Shown: positions 17,320 through 27,561, counted from the stretch's first letter. The stretch is DNA of 64,000 bases from Nitrospirota bacterium (GCA_016208915.1 JACQXE010000052.1:23268-87267); one strand, 5' to 3'. Program-made: numbers and translations. The notes: generated by a model not told the origin, from the letters alone.

Positions 17320-19869
17320 CTATCTTTCTAATATCTTTCTGATCTTGTTTATGAGTTCATTAGGCGATATGGGTTTCTGGATGAAATTAAGCTTTTCTTC
17401 CATCAGGTATTTTTTGTTAACAAGTTCGGATGAGTACCCGCTTACAAAGATTGCCCTGATTCCGGGTTTTATTTTTGCTATCTCTTCGTATGCCTTTTCC
17501 CCGCTTTTTTGGGGCATTATTACGTCTAATAAGAGAAGGTCAATGCTGTCTTTGTTCTCTGTGAATTTGTCTACCGCATCCTTGCCGTTTGCCGCTTCTA
17601 TGACAGAATATCCTGCGCTTTCAATAACTGCCTTCATTATCTTTCTGACGTCAGCATCATCCTCAGCAATAAGGATTGTCCCAGTGCCTTTAGATATAAC
17701 TGGGTGGATTACGGTTTGCGCATCTGCCGGCTTTGTCCCTTGCAGAGGGAGATATATCCTGAAGGTTGTGCCTTTGCCCTGTTTGCTGTAGCAGTCAATA
17801 TATCCATTATGCTGTTTTATTATCCCGTAAACTATTGCAAGCCCGAGGCCTGTGCCTTTGCCTACCTCTTTGGTTGTGAAGAACGGCTCGAATATCTTCT
17901 CCCTCGTTTTTTTATCCATGCCAATGCCTGTGTCTGTTACTGATATAAGAGCATACCTGCCTTTTTTTCCGTAGCCGTGTGACCTTATGTATTCTTCATC
18001 CATTATCACAAGGTGTGTTGCAATGGCGAGCGTTCCTCCGTCAGGCATTGCATCCCTTGAATTTGTGCACAGGTTTATCAAAACCTGCTCTATGGATGTT
18101 GTGTCAATGACTGCTGTCAAATCTTCTTTTGAGACTATGAGTTTGAATTCAATGTTCTCTGTCAGGAGACTTGAAAGCAGTTGTTCAACCTTCTTTATTG
18201 TCTCATTTATATTTACAGGCGCTGGTTTGCTAATCTTTTTCCTGCTGAATGAAAGGAGCCCCTGAGTAAGGGCCGCTGCCCTTTCCGCTGAATTCAATAT
18301 CTGTTCTGCATAATGTTTCATGGGGTCGTCTGTTTTTACCTTTGTGAGCATAAGATGCCCGTAGCCGATTATGGCGCTCAGTATATTGTTGAAATCATGG
18401 GCAATCCCCCCTGCAAGAATTCCTACTGCCTCTATTTTTTGAGAATGACGCAACTGTGTCTCGAGTATGGTTCTCTCTGTTATATTGTTGAATATCTCAA
18501 TAACCGAGGTGATCTTTCCTGATTCATCTTTCATTGGAAAGGCCCTTATCTCCAAATAGATAGGGTTCCCTTCTTTATCAAAGTGCATATGCGTGGCTGT
18601 GGAAGGCAGCCCTGTCTCGAAGGTCTGCTTTACAGGACATTCTTCGCCAATCTCATAACAGGGCCGGTGGCTGTGGTGCGATATCTCATAGCAGGTTTTG
18701 TCCTGCATGTTTTCCAGCGGTATCTCTGTCTGAATGCAGTAGGCAGGGTTTGCAGTCAGTATCCTGTAATTGGGAGATATGACTACAAGTCCTTCATTAA
18801 TGCTTCCGAATATATGTTTTATAAACTCTTTGGACTGTTTGCGTGCAGTGATATCTCTGAATATGCCGCGTGTGGATATAAATTTTCCGTCTATTATCTT
18901 TGGGCTGATATTGCCCTCAACATGGATTTTCCGCCTGTTTTTTGCTACAAATATTGTCTCGAGGTTTTCGAGAGGTTTCCCTTTCTTTACCTGCTCGAAC
19001 AATTCCACGCAGTGAGGTATTGTGTCCTTATCCAGTATATCCATTAAGGTGAGATTTTTTATTTCTTCATCTGAATATCCGAGGATATCTTTCCACTTTT
19101 TGTTTACATATATGAATCTTGCATTTTCATCAATTGTCTGAATCAGGTCATTCGCATTTTCTAAGATGTCTCTGTATTTTCCCTCTGATTCCCTTAATGC
19201 TGCTTCCATCTTTTTCTTTTCTGTTATATCCCTTGCGATTTCTATGCCTGCTGTGATATTCCCTGCCGCATCTTTTAAAGAAGAGGCGGTAATTTCAACG
19301 TAACGTATGCCTTTTTCTGTTGTGGTATGCCTTTCTGCTGTATGAATCCTGCCGTCTTTGAATGTTTCAGCCATAGGACAGCCATTGCATATATTTTGAT
19401 TGTTTTCGTATGCCTTGTAACAGTATTCGCCGATGTGTTCGCCTAAAAGTTCTTTGTGCCGCTGATTCTGATAGAGGACTTTGAAACTGGTATCCTGAAT
19501 GCTTATGCCGTCTCCGGCTGCTTCAATAATTGCATTTGATTTATACTTCTCTTCTGCAAGTGCAGCCTCAGTTGAGTATATGGAGAGAAAATATCCCCTT
19601 ATCCGCAGGACGCCAAAAAGCATCAGCGCTGATATGGCAAGCGCGATTAATTCAGGGGTGTCAACCCTTATCTCTTTGCCTGAGGTCAGGGCAGATATAA
19701 AGGATACTGCACGGCGGCCTGCCATAAGGCCCATTGCTAATGAGATAAGTATCCATGCTGATTTTCTTCGGGTAATGCGTATTAAAAGGAGCGCTGCTAT
19801 TGCGGCTGTAAGCTGTATGCCTATAGAGAACAGAAACAAGACAATGGAGATAAGATTTTCTCCTGTCAT
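17320..19869 (-). CDS. Membrane hybrid histidine kinase (3 PAS-HisKA-HATPase-REC)
   Basis: 849 residues. Two or three membrane helices in the first 100 residues with almost no periplasmic loop, three PAS domains (about 105-235, 240-355, 360-480), HisKA (GGIAHDFNN), HATPase ([13 protein letters not shown]) and receiver ([11 protein letters not shown]). PAS 1 has [19 protein letters not shown] 3 has [20 protein letters not shown] plus THMHFD, the same Cys/His pattern as the other two kinases. First gene of the minus-strand sensory operon, preceded by about 90 bp of AT-rich DNA. Confidence 0.9.
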   Translation of the reverse strand: MTGENLISIVLFLFSIGIQLTAAIAALLLIRITRRKSAWILISLAMGLMAGRRAVSFISALTSGKEIRVDTPELIALAISALMLFGVLRIRGYFLSIYSTEAALAEEKYKSNAIIEAAGDGISIQDTSFKVLYQNQRHKELLGEHIGEYCYKAYENNQNICNGCPMAETFKDGRIHTAERHTTTEKGIRYVEITASSLKDAAGNITAGIEIARDITEKKKMEAALRESEGKYRDILENANDLIQTIDENARFIYVNKKWKDILGYSDEEIKNLTLMDILDKDTIPHCVELFEQVKKGKPLENLETIFVAKNRRKIHVEGNISPKIIDGKFISTRGIFRDITARKQSKEFIKHIFGSINEGLVVISPNYRILTANPAYCIQTEIPLENMQDKTCYEISHHSHRPCYEIGEECPVKQTFETGLPSTATHMHFDKEGNPIYLEIRAFPMKDESGKITSVIEIFNNITERTILETQLRHSQKIEAVGILAGGIAHDFNNILSAIIGYGHLMLTKVKTDDPMKHYAEQILNSAERAAALTQGLLSFSRKKISKPAPVNINETIKKVEQLLSSLLTENIEFKLIVSKEDLTAVIDTTSIEQVLINLCTNSRDAMPDGGTLAIATHLVIMDEEYIRSHGYGKKGRYALISVTDTGIGMDKKTREKIFEPFFTTKEVGKGTGLGLAIVYGIIKQHNGYIDCYSKQGKGTTFRIYLPLQGTKPADAQTVIHPVISKGTGTILIAEDDADVRKIMKAVIESAGYSVIEAANGKDAVDKFTENKDSIDLLLLDVIMPQKSGEKAYEEIAKIKPGIRAIFVSGYSSELVNKKYLMEEKLNFIQKPISPNELINKIRKILER

Positions 19870-19962
19870 TTTATCTTAGAGTTTTCTCATAGAAATTATC
19901 ATAAATATAATTTTATGTTTCTCTTCTTGCCATATTATAGCACATGAAAAAGACCCGTCAAG

Positions 19963-20892
19963 TTAATTGCGCAATTGCATTATCTTCTCTTCCATGTCTG
20001 CAGGCAGAGGGCTGTGGAATTCGAGATATCCGCCTGTAACAGGGTGCACGAATCCAAGAAGTTCTGCATGAAGCATCTGTCTCGGAAATGTTATTTTCTC
20101 CCCTGACTTCATAGCTATTTCCACTTTTTTCCCATAAGTCCTGTCGCCAAGCAGGGGATGGCCTATTGAAGAGAAATGTACCCGTATCTGATGTGTCCGG
20201 CCTGTTTTTATCTGCGCCTCTATGAGTGCGGCATTATGAAATCTTTCTATCACGCTCCACAGGGTAGATGCCTTCTTGCCTTTTTTAACCCTTGTTGACA
20301 TTTTTTTCCTGTCAGATGCAGATCTTCCTATGGATGATGATATCTCTCCCTGGTCTTCTTTGGGATGGCCGTATATTAGGGCAAGGTATCTTTTTTTTAT
20401 TGTGCGCTGCCTGAACTGTTCAGCAAGACCGTAGTATGCCTTGTCATCAAGAGCCACAACCATGATTCCTGAGGTGTCTTTATCAAGCCTGTGCACAACC
20501 CCGGGCCTTAAGGGCCCGCCTGTTTTTGCAAGCTTCTTGCAGTGATATGAAAGGGCATTCATCAGCGTGCCTCTTCTGTGCCCTGCAGCAGGATATACAA
20601 CCATGCCAGGAGGCTTGTTCACCACAATGAGATGCGCATCTTTATAGAGTATTTCAACAGGGATGTTCTCGGGGGTGAGACTATGCTGCTTTTCTTCGGG
20701 CCTTGTGACGGCAATTGTGTCGCCTGTCTTTGCCCTGTAGTTCCGGATAACCGCTTTTGAATTGACAAGCAGCAAGCCTTTTTCTATAAGCCTCTGTATC
20801 TGGGAACGGCTGACGCCTGTCTTTTCAGCAGCCAATATATCTATACGTTTCCCTGAATCCTCTGCAAAAACATTTATCTTCTGGGATTGCAT
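19963..20892 (-). CDS. rluD: RluA/RluD-family 23S rRNA pseudouridine synthase
   Basis: 309 residues: S4 RNA-binding domain (about 13-75, GVSRSQIQRLIEKG) and pseudouridine synthase domain with the catalytic aspartate in VVHRLDKDTSGIMV and KTGRTHQIRVH. RluD-type enzymes convert uridines of helix 69 in 23S rRNA; assignment to RluD over RluC rests on overall length and S4 domain. Divergent from bamA. Confidence 0.85.
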   Translation of the reverse strand: MQSQKINVFAEDSGKRIDILAAEKTGVSRSQIQRLIEKGLLLVNSKAVIRNYRAKTGDTIAVTRPEEKQHSLTPENIPVEILYKDAHLIVVNKPPGMVVYPAAGHRRGTLMNALSYHCKKLAKTGGPLRPGVVHRLDKDTSGIMVVALDDKAYYGLAEQFRQRTIKKRYLALIYGHPKEDQGEISSSIGRSASDRKKMSTRVKKGKKASTLWSVIERFHNAALIEAQIKTGRTHQIRVHFSSIGHPLLGDRTYGKKVEIAMKSGEKITFPRQMLHAELLGFVHPVTGGYLEFHSPLPADMEEKIMQLRN

Positions 20893-20944
20893 CTCAGGTT
20901 AATTTTAACCTAAATTGCATATATTAATTGCATACATTTTTTTG

Positions 20945-20974
20945 TTTACACATCTGGTTTTATGGAGCTATACT
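20945..20974 (+). promoter_or_regulatory. Likely sigma-70 promoter of bamA-skp
   Basis: TTTACA and TATACT, each one mismatch from consensus, separated by 18 bp, about 40 bp before the bamA start. The gene also has a strong ribosome site (GGGGGAG). Confidence 0.6.
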
Positions 20975-21014
20975 AACACGCTAATTCTGTTTTAGAAGGT
21001 CAGGGGGAGTAATT

Positions 21015-23270
21015 ATGAAAAAGAAAGAAGCCTTGTTTTTTTATTTCATTCTCACAATTATTTTTGCAGCATACGGGTTCAATGCGTCTGCAGAGGAGCT
21101 TCCATTAGTAAAATTTATCGAGGTCCAAGGGCTTAAAAGGATAGATGAAGGCGCTGTAAAATCAAGGATAACGCAGAAGACAGGAGAAAACCTCGCGAGT
21201 GAAAAGACTGCAAACGATATAAAAAATATATACAAGATGGGCTACTTTGATAACGTGCGGGTTGAGATAGAGCCTTTTGAAGGCGGGATAAAACTCATCT
21301 ACATTATAAGGGAAAAGCCGACCATTATAAAAATAGACTTTCAGGGGAATGAGAAACTTGAGGATTCAAAACTAAAGGAAAAGATAACGATAACCCCCAA
21401 TTCCATCGCTGATACTGTGCTGATACAGGACAATGCTGCAAGACTCCACGCTTTTTACGAGGAAGAAGGCTACTATCTTTCGAATGTTGTGCCTGTCGTG
21501 AAAAGGATAAGCGACGATGAGATAGCTCTTACCTATCAGATAAAAGAGGGCCCGAAGGTAAAGATACGAAAGATAAATATCGAAGGGAATAAGGCATTTT
21601 CTCAGAGAGAGCTTAAAAAAATTATGAAGACCGGAGAGTGGTGGATATTTTCCTTTGTGACATCTTCCGGATACTATACGAAGGGGGAGATGAATACAGA
21701 CATAGAGAGGATAAGAGACCATTACTTTAATAACGGATACGTCAAAGTTGTTGTGGCAGACCCCAGTATCCAGCTTGCAGAGGACAAGGAAGGGATGGCA
21801 ATTAACATCAGGATATCTGAAGGAGAACAGTACAGGATATCATCCATAGAGATGTCGGGGAACAAGGCGTTTTCTGAGGATGAACTCAGGGGAAAGATAA
21901 AGTCTTCCATAAATCAGGTCTTCAGCAGGGCCTCTCTCAGAAAAGATATTGCGGCAATGACAGAGATATATGCAGAAAAGGGCTATGCGCTTGTGAGCAT
22001 ATATCCTGACATATCACCTGATGACGCCAAAAAAGAGGTTAAGGTAACCTTCAGGATAGATGAGGGTGCTATCTTCAGGCTAGGCAGGATAGAGATATCA
22101 GGGAATGTAAAGACAAGGGATAAGGTTATACGAAGAGAGGTGAGGCTTGATGAGGGAGAGATATTCAACGGCGCCCTTTTCAAGAGGAGTTATGAGAGGA
22201 TTACTAACCTGAATTTTTTTGAATCCGTAGATATGCAGCCACGTCCGAGACCTGAAGAAAAAATTGTTGATGTTGATATAAAGGTGAAGGAAAGGCCGAC
22301 AGGTTTTCTCAGTGTCGGCGGGGGGTATAGTTCTGTTGATAAGTTTGTTGCAATGGTCGATCTGACGCAAGGCAACCTTTTCGGCAAAGGCCAGTATATA
22401 AAGCTCAAGGGAGAGCTTGGCGGAAGAAGCACGTTTTATGAGCTTGCATTCAGGGATCCGTGGTTTATGGATAAACCTGTCTCATTCGGGACGAGCATAT
22501 ACAAAACCATGAGAGATTTTCTGCAATATCACAGAAAAGCGATAGGGTTTGATGTTTCTTTCGGAAAGAGCTTTTCTGAGTACTGGAAGGGCGATATTAC
22601 ATACAACTATGAAAATGCGACAATATATGATGTGGATTCAGCCGCATCATCAACTGTAAAAGAACAGGAAGGCAAAAAGGTAACAAGCAGCATTACCCCT
22701 GCAATAGTAAGGGATTCAAGGGATAATTTTCTCGACACACATAAAGGCTCGAAGAATTCTCTGTATGTAACTTATGCAGGACTTGGCGGAGACAATAATT
22801 TTGTAAAAAGTGTGGTCGAATCTGCATGGTTCTTTCCTGTAAGCGAAAACACTACTGTCTCCCTCAGAGGCCGCTACGGCTATGCAACAGGTATTTCAGG
22901 AAAGCCTTTACCATTGTATGAAAGATTTTATGTGGGTGGTATATACACTGTCCGCGGGCTCGGTTTCGGCGAGGCAGGGCCGAGAGATTCCGGCGACAAT
23001 GTTATAGGCGGGACAAAGGAGTTAATCTTCAATGCAGAGTACATATTCCCTCTCATAAGCGACATCAGGCTTAAAGGAGTCGCTTTTTTTGATGCAGGCA
23101 AGGCATACGATTCTTCAGAGGACTTTGGAAACCTGAGGCATACAGCAGGCGCTGGGTTCCGTTGGATTTCGCCGATAGGTCCTCTGAGGCTGGAGTGGGG
23201 ATACAATATAGATCCCAAACCGGGTGAGAGCAAGGGAAGATGGGAATTCACATTCGGGACGTTTTTCTGA
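21015..23270 (+). CDS. bamA: Outer-membrane protein assembly factor BamA
   Basis: 751 residues. Signal peptide (1-26, ending SASA), five POTRA repeats (about 27-405), then the 16-strand Omp85 barrel, which includes GGIYTVRGLGFGEAGPRD (the VRGF/Y lid-lock region) and a final aromatic residue (FGTFF). It inserts beta-barrel proteins into the outer membrane, so the organism is diderm. Followed by the periplasmic chaperone gene 72 bp downstream, as in many bacteria. Confidence 0.95.
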   Translation: MKKKEALFFYFILTIIFAAYGFNASAEELPLVKFIEVQGLKRIDEGAVKSRITQKTGENLASEKTANDIKNIYKMGYFDNVRVEIEPFEGGIKLIYIIREKPTIIKIDFQGNEKLEDSKLKEKITITPNSIADTVLIQDNAARLHAFYEEEGYYLSNVVPVVKRISDDEIALTYQIKEGPKVKIRKINIEGNKAFSQRELKKIMKTGEWWIFSFVTSSGYYTKGEMNTDIERIRDHYFNNGYVKVVVADPSIQLAEDKEGMAINIRISEGEQYRISSIEMSGNKAFSEDELRGKIKSSINQVFSRASLRKDIAAMTEIYAEKGYALVSIYPDISPDDAKKEVKVTFRIDEGAIFRLGRIEISGNVKTRDKVIRREVRLDEGEIFNGALFKRSYERITNLNFFESVDMQPRPRPEEKIVDVDIKVKERPTGFLSVGGGYSSVDKFVAMVDLTQGNLFGKGQYIKLKGELGGRSTFYELAFRDPWFMDKPVSFGTSIYKTMRDFLQYHRKAIGFDVSFGKSFSEYWKGDITYNYENATIYDVDSAASSTVKEQEGKKVTSSITPAIVRDSRDNFLDTHKGSKNSLYVTYAGLGGDNNFVKSVVESAWFFPVSENTTVSLRGRYGYATGISGKPLPLYERFYVGGIYTVRGLGFGEAGPRDSGDNVIGGTKELIFNAEYIFPLISDIRLKGVAFFDAGKAYDSSEDFGNLRHTAGAGFRWISPIGPLRLEWGYNIDPKPGESKGRWEFTFGTFF

Positions 23271-23342
23271 GATAAGCTATCTGAAAACGGATTAAAGGCT
23301 GAGAGCTGACAGCTTGATGCGCATAAAATAAAGGAGGAAAGA

Positions 23343-23906
23343 ATGAAAAGGACAGTGTTGATGTTTATTATGGTCTTGCTCGTTGCTGCAACTGCAGCAG
23401 CATCAGAACAGTTCAAGGTAGGTGTTATTGATCTTCAGCGCGCGGTGATTGAGTCAGAGGGAGGCAAGAAGGCAAGAAGCGATTTTGAATCACTGATCAA
23501 AACAAAACAGGCAGTAGCTGATGAAAAGGCGAATGCCATAGATAAACTCAAGGCAGATTTGGACAAACAGGCATCAGTCCTTTCTGCAGACGCAAAGAAA
23601 GCAAAGGAAGAGGAACTGGATAAGCTGATGAGGGATTACCAGAGACTTGTTAATGATGCACAGGCAGATATAAAGAAGAAAGAAGGCGAATTGACAGAGG
23701 CGATACTCAAGGATATCCATGAGATCATTGGCGCCTTTGCACAGGAAGAGGGCTATGACATTGTATTGCCGAAAGATTTATCGGTCTATTCGAAGAAGGA
23801 GATTGACATTACTGACATCATTGTGAAGAAATTCAATGAGTCAAAAGAGAAATCAAAGGAAGAACCAAAGGAAAAATCAAAGGAAAAACCCAAAGGGAAG
23901 AAATAG
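23343..23906 (+). CDS. skp: OmpH/Skp-family periplasmic chaperone
   Basis: 187 residues. Signal peptide (about 1-20), the FKVGVIDLQRAV strand typical of OmpH, a long helical hairpin (about 55-130) and a return strand (YDIVLPKDLSVYS). The C-terminus is a lysine/glutamate tail of repeated KEKSKEEPKEK units, not part of the core family. It would escort unfolded outer-membrane proteins to BamA, its upstream neighbour. Strong ribosome site AAGGAGGAAAG. Confidence 0.88.
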   Translation: MKRTVLMFIMVLLVAATAAASEQFKVGVIDLQRAVIESEGGKKARSDFESLIKTKQAVADEKANAIDKLKADLDKQASVLSADAKKAKEEELDKLMRDYQRLVNDAQADIKKKEGELTEAILKDIHEIIGAFAQEEGYDIVLPKDLSVYSKKEIDITDIIVKKFNESKEKSKEEPKEKSKEKPKGKK

Positions 23907-23995
23907 GATTAAATCTGATTGCATCTTGGCTCCTGAAGAGTGATATTTCCATAATGAGTTTTAGTTTAATATAACACCGGACAAAGGTGTTGACC

Positions 23996-24024
23996 TTTTT
24001 GATTATTTTATGATTCAATATAAT
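23996..24024 (+). promoter_or_regulatory. Candidate cspA promoter
   Basis: TTTTTG, 17 bp, TATAAT. The -35 is weak; a TTGACC lies 6 bp further upstream. It would give a leader of about 110 nt before the GTG start, a length typical of cold-shock mRNAs. Confidence 0.4.
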
Positions 24025-24052
24025 TGAAGTTTCGGAAGTTTTTGTAGTGGCA

Positions 24053-24086
24053 AGCCGCAGAGACTTTGGACTTTGCGGTTTTTTTA
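24053..24086 (+). terminator. Terminator-like hairpin in the cspA leader
   Basis: CCGCA - loop - TGCGG followed directly by seven T. It lies downstream of the candidate promoter and upstream of the cspA start, so it could terminate skp read-through or act as an attenuator inside the cspA leader. Confidence 0.45.
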
Positions 24087-24141
24087 TTGCAAAAGTTCCG
24101 TAATCTTAAATCTTTATCTTTTTTGAAGGAGGTACAGCACA

Positions 24142-24342
24142 GTGGCAAAGGGTACAGTCAAATGGTTCAATGAGTCCAAGGGTTTCGGATTCATCACCAA
24201 GGAAGACGGAGGAGATGTGTTTGTCCATTATTCTGATATCCAGATTAATGGTTTCAAGTCTCTGTCTGAAGGCCAGAGCGTGAGCTTTGAGGTTGTTGAC
24301 GGGCCAAAGGGTCCTAAGGCAACGAACGTAACAAAAGCGTAG
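24142..24342 (+). CDS. cspA: Cold-shock protein, CspA family
   Basis: 66 residues, single OB fold with KGFGFI (RNP1) and DVFVHYSDI (RNP2). Binds single-stranded RNA and DNA and melts mRNA structure. Starts at GTG with a very strong AAGGAGGT site. Stands alone with a long leader. Confidence 0.95.
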   Translation: MAKGTVKWFNESKGFGFITKEDGGDVFVHYSDIQINGFKSLSEGQSVSFEVVDGPKGPKATNVTKA

Positions 24343-24379
24343 AACAAACATAGGCAGGCGCTGGTCTTCCGGCGCCTGC

Positions 24380-25171
24380 TCACATATTTTCTTTTCCTCT
24401 CTGATTTGCAAATTCTTCCAGAAGAAGATGCATCCTTTTTATGTTTTCTGTGTGCGGCAGATATTCAACAATCTTTCTTATATAAGCATGTTCAAGCAAT
24501 AGCCTGAAAGAAATGCTGAAGTTCAGGTCATAGACCCATGAAAGTTGCAGCAGCCTGAAATCATTCAGTGTCTTCAGATATGCAAGCGGTACGATCTCCT
24601 TTTTGTAGATGCAGGAAAGGGCTTTTTCCGAATATTCAGGTGTGTCAGGCAACCCAAGGTTGACTGCCGATGTCATGCCTTCCTCAGTTTTATAGTAGGG
24701 TTCTACAAAAACACGCCATATATCCAGCTTGTCTGCGTCTCTTATAAGTCTGAGGAATAGTACCGTCTCTCTGCTGTGAAGGTCAGGTATGGAAAATGCA
24801 TTGTGAAATCTCACTGAATCTAGAATTATTCCCTGTTCGTTTACAGGAAGATTTTTGAGCACACCCTTTTCATTTAATATGTCTGAGCCGAGTTTTCCGT
24901 GGTTGACAGAGGCGCTGTCACTGAATGTCCCGTATTTTGCATATTGGGGGAATCGGCCCAGATCGTGAAAAAGAGCTATTGTCACAGAAAGCATAATCTC
25001 ATTTCTGTCCAGAGACAAATCCTCTGTTATCCGATTGATATTGCTGCAGACATTGTGTGTATGCCCTTCTTTCAAAGATATGTTTCTCTGATCATCCGCA
25101 TTCTCTGAATAAAATGAGCGGCAGAAATCAGCAAACCATTTTTTAAAGAAAAAGAGATCCTTCTCTGTCAT
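24380..25171 (-). CDS. HD-domain metal-dependent phosphohydrolase
   Basis: HD motif in FHDLGRFPQY, with an upstream HTHNV histidine and a downstream RDADKLD aspartate, all metal ligands of the family. The track start at 25225 adds 18 residues; ATG 25171 (MTEKDLFFFKKWF) fits the family's usual beginning better, though neither start has a clear ribosome site. Substrate unknown, possibly a nucleotide. Divergent from the degenerate GGDEF gene. Confidence 0.72.
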   Translation of the reverse strand: MTEKDLFFFKKWFADFCRSFYSENADDQRNISLKEGHTHNVCSNINRITEDLSLDRNEIMLSVTIALFHDLGRFPQYAKYGTFSDSASVNHGKLGSDILNEKGVLKNLPVNEQGIILDSVRFHNAFSIPDLHSRETVLFLRLIRDADKLDIWRVFVEPYYKTEEGMTSAVNLGLPDTPEYSEKALSCIYKKEIVPLAYLKTLNDFRLLQLSWVYDLNFSISFRLLLEHAYIRKIVEYLPHTENIKRMHLLLEEFANQRGKENM

Positions 25172-25268
25172 TTTTTTTGAGTTATCGGCACATTGGTTTT
25201 GAATTATAGCATGGGATATATTCAAAATGATAAATTATTTCTTGATTTGTTATACTTTCATAAAAGCC

Positions 25269-26479
25269 ATGGGCTATGAGAGCATGATGAAAAACAGCGC
25301 TTTACCGGGGCGGATAAAACTTTTTTTCTCCCGTCTCACTATAGCAAAGAAGATGCTCCTCGGCTATCTGTTACTTTCCGCCTTAACAGTAATAATCTCT
25401 GCCTTTTCGCTCTCCGGCCTCGAAAGGATAAACAGGATCAATAATAGCGTGCTGAAGACAGAGGTCCCGCTCATTGAGGCTACAGATAAAATGGTGGACA
25501 GTCTGTTTGCGCAGGAGCTTTACGGCCGCCGTTATTCAATCCTCAGAAGTCCTGATATGCTGGAATTGTTCTGGAAAAGGAGCGAAGAGTTCAACCGCCA
25601 CCTCGGACAGATTGACAAACTTGAAGGTCTGGGTGAAGTCTCTTTAAAACAGATAGAATCTATGCATAGTGAGTATAACGAACTCTTTATTAAAGGTGTA
25701 GCCGGTCTCTCAGCAATTTCATCGCAGCCAGGCGGCAGATACGATGTGAAGATTGTGAAGAAGCAGGAGGAACTTATAAAGGCTATAAAAGACTTGTCTT
25801 TGAGAGCACGGAGCAGTCAGAAGGAGAAGACGCTTCTGACTTCAAAAATCGGGACAAGAGCATTTCATGTTGCTGTAGTGCTATGCATCTTTGGCATGCT
25901 CTTTGGCATAGGCGCTGCAGTGCTTATTACAAGGAACATTTCAGGTTCGATCCATCAGTTAAAGATTGCTGCAGAACAGATATCTCACGGAAAATTTGAC
26001 AACATACCGGCTATAGATAATCAGGACGAACTCGGAGAGCTCTCAAACTCTTTTGGCGAGATGGCGATGAGACTTAAGCGGCTTGAAGAGATGCACCTTG
26101 ATACCAGCCCGCTGACAAGACTGCCCGATGGTGTGGCCATCGAGAAGGTCCTGAAAAAAAGACTGGATACACAATCCAGGCATTTGACAGGATGATTCTC
26201 GATTTCTATGATAATGAGGACAAGACTAAAGGTTATATAACAGGGAAGACACGTCAGGGTGAGGAACTAAACTTCCCTATAATGTCATTATCGATAGCAG
26301 TTGTTACGAATCAGCGCCGCAAGCTCACAGGCGCAATTGAGGTAGGAGAGATAGCTGCTGAACTCAAAGGGTATGCAAAGTCAATTGCAGGCAGCCTTTA
26401 TGTTGTAGATAAGAGAAGGAAAGAGTCCACTGGGGTTTCTGATGATAACGACATTCAGTTTTCAAAAGGATTGGGATAG
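25269..26479 (+). pseudogene. Membrane 4HB-HAMP-GGDEF protein lacking the GGDEF core
   Basis: The first frame (to 26195) encodes two membrane helices around a four-helix-bundle sensor region, a HAMP domain, then the start of a GGDEF domain (SPLTRLPDGVAIEKVLKKRLDT). It stops, and the overlapping second frame (26192-26479) encodes the last third of the same domain type (ILDFYDNEDKTKGYITGKTRQGEELNFPIMSLSIAV). The middle of the cyclase domain, including the GG(D/E)EF active site, is missing. Parsimonious reading: one deletion of roughly 100 codons that also shifted frame. Start uncertain (25227, 25269 or 25284). It cannot make c-di-GMP; the sensor half may still be expressed. Confidence 0.72.
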
Positions 26480-26864
26480 ATGAAGACAAGATTACATGCG
26501 GCATATAAACTTTTTATTAAGGCCTTTGAGCTGTGCATATGCGTTAAATTCATCTTTGTGGGGTTATTTCACCCAGCTTTTTTTTGCTTTACCTGATATA
26601 ATAAGCACCATATAATAAATAATCTGCAGTGCCTAAAATTCAGAAAATCATTATTTAATAATAAGTTAAACTGCTTTCTTCCGTTAGAATCTCACAAATT
26701 TAGCGTAAGGGCATGAAAATTGCTTGTTTTTATATAGGAATTTGACTTTTTTTGTAGGGGGAAGGGGCTTCCGGTTTCAGGTTAGCTTTCTTTCAGCACG
26801 GAATGAAAAGTTTGCAGGCTATGGGCTGGAGACATAACTGTTTGCAAGATGGAGGGAATACGTC
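26480..26864. other. AT-rich gap without a convincing gene
   Basis: 385 bp. A 38-codon frame (ATG 26480, MKTRLHAAYKLF...) begins directly after the preceding stop but has no ribosome site or recognisable family. The rest contains T-runs and no hairpin I can defend. Confidence 0.4.
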
Positions 26865-27176
26865 ATGAAACTGCTAATGATTTTGTTAATTTTCATTACA
26901 GTCGTTAGTTTTTTTAAATTGTTTGGTGAAAAGACCGAGCCTATGATATTGGCGCGCCTGAAGGCAGGCAAGACGGTTACCGTAGGAGACATCATAATCA
27001 CGCCGCATAAGGATTGGAAAGAAGGTAATCCTATCTTTTATATATGGAACAGGCAGGAGACATCTGCAATGTCTGGTCTTAAAGACCAACAGGATGAAAG
27101 ACAGGATATCAAAACAGAAAAGACAGCAATGGTGATGAGAGACAGATTCAGATATAGAGTTCTGAATGAAGAGTAA
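26865..27176 (+). CDS. Small membrane-anchored hypothetical protein (103 aa)
   Basis: An N-terminal membrane helix (MKLLMILLIFITVVSFFKLF) is followed by a soluble, charged tail of about 80 residues. Ribosome site GGAGGG nine bases upstream. I recognise no family. It stands among degraded genes. Confidence 0.45.
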   Translation: MKLLMILLIFITVVSFFKLFGEKTEPMILARLKAGKTVTVGDIIITPHKDWKEGNPIFYIWNRQETSAMSGLKDQQDERQDIKTEKTAMVMRDRFRYRVLNEE

Positions 27177-27178
27177 AC

Positions 27179-27277
27179 GGTTTTCCTTTATTGGATAAAG
27201 AAGCAAGACGGTTGGGTGTGCCTCGACAATCCATAATCAAGGTTTGGGTTGCAGAACGTCTTGAAAAAGCAAGTTGA
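27179..27277 (+). pseudogene. Remnant of a CopG/BrnA-like antitoxin
   Basis: The frame reading LLDKEARRLGVPRQSIIKVWVAERLEKAS and ending TGA matches the C-terminal half of ribbon-helix-helix antitoxins. No start codon or N-terminal half remains. Not in the ORF track. Confidence 0.6.
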
Positions 27278-27329
27278 TAAAATCTGATCTTATTGCAAAG
27301 CTGCAAAAGATATTTATGAGGAGAAAACT

Positions 27330-27551
27330 ATGAGAAGACATTTTATGATATGCGTGGATAATCTAGGTTATGAATCGTCATTGGAGGCAAGAAAACTGTA
27401 TGAAGTTTTGATTGACAGGGAGGCGGAAAAACATCATCAGATACGAGTCATTGATGAGTCAGGCGAAGATTATTTATATCCTGAAAAGTTTTTTGCTCCT
27501 GTGCGATTGCCTCTTATCACAAAAGAAAAATTAGAATTAGCGGCGGCATAA
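27330..27551 (+). CDS. Conserved hypothetical protein (73 aa)
   Basis: MICVDNLGYESSLEARKLYEVLIDREAE...VIDESGEDYLYPEKFFAPV resembles a family of short uncharacterised bacterial proteins with a conserved DESGEDYLYP segment. Ribosome site GAGGAG. Often found with toxin-antitoxin genes, as here. Function unknown. Confidence 0.6.
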   Translation: MRRHFMICVDNLGYESSLEARKLYEVLIDREAEKHHQIRVIDESGEDYLYPEKFFAPVRLPLITKEKLELAAA

Positions 27552-27561
27552 CGAATCACTT

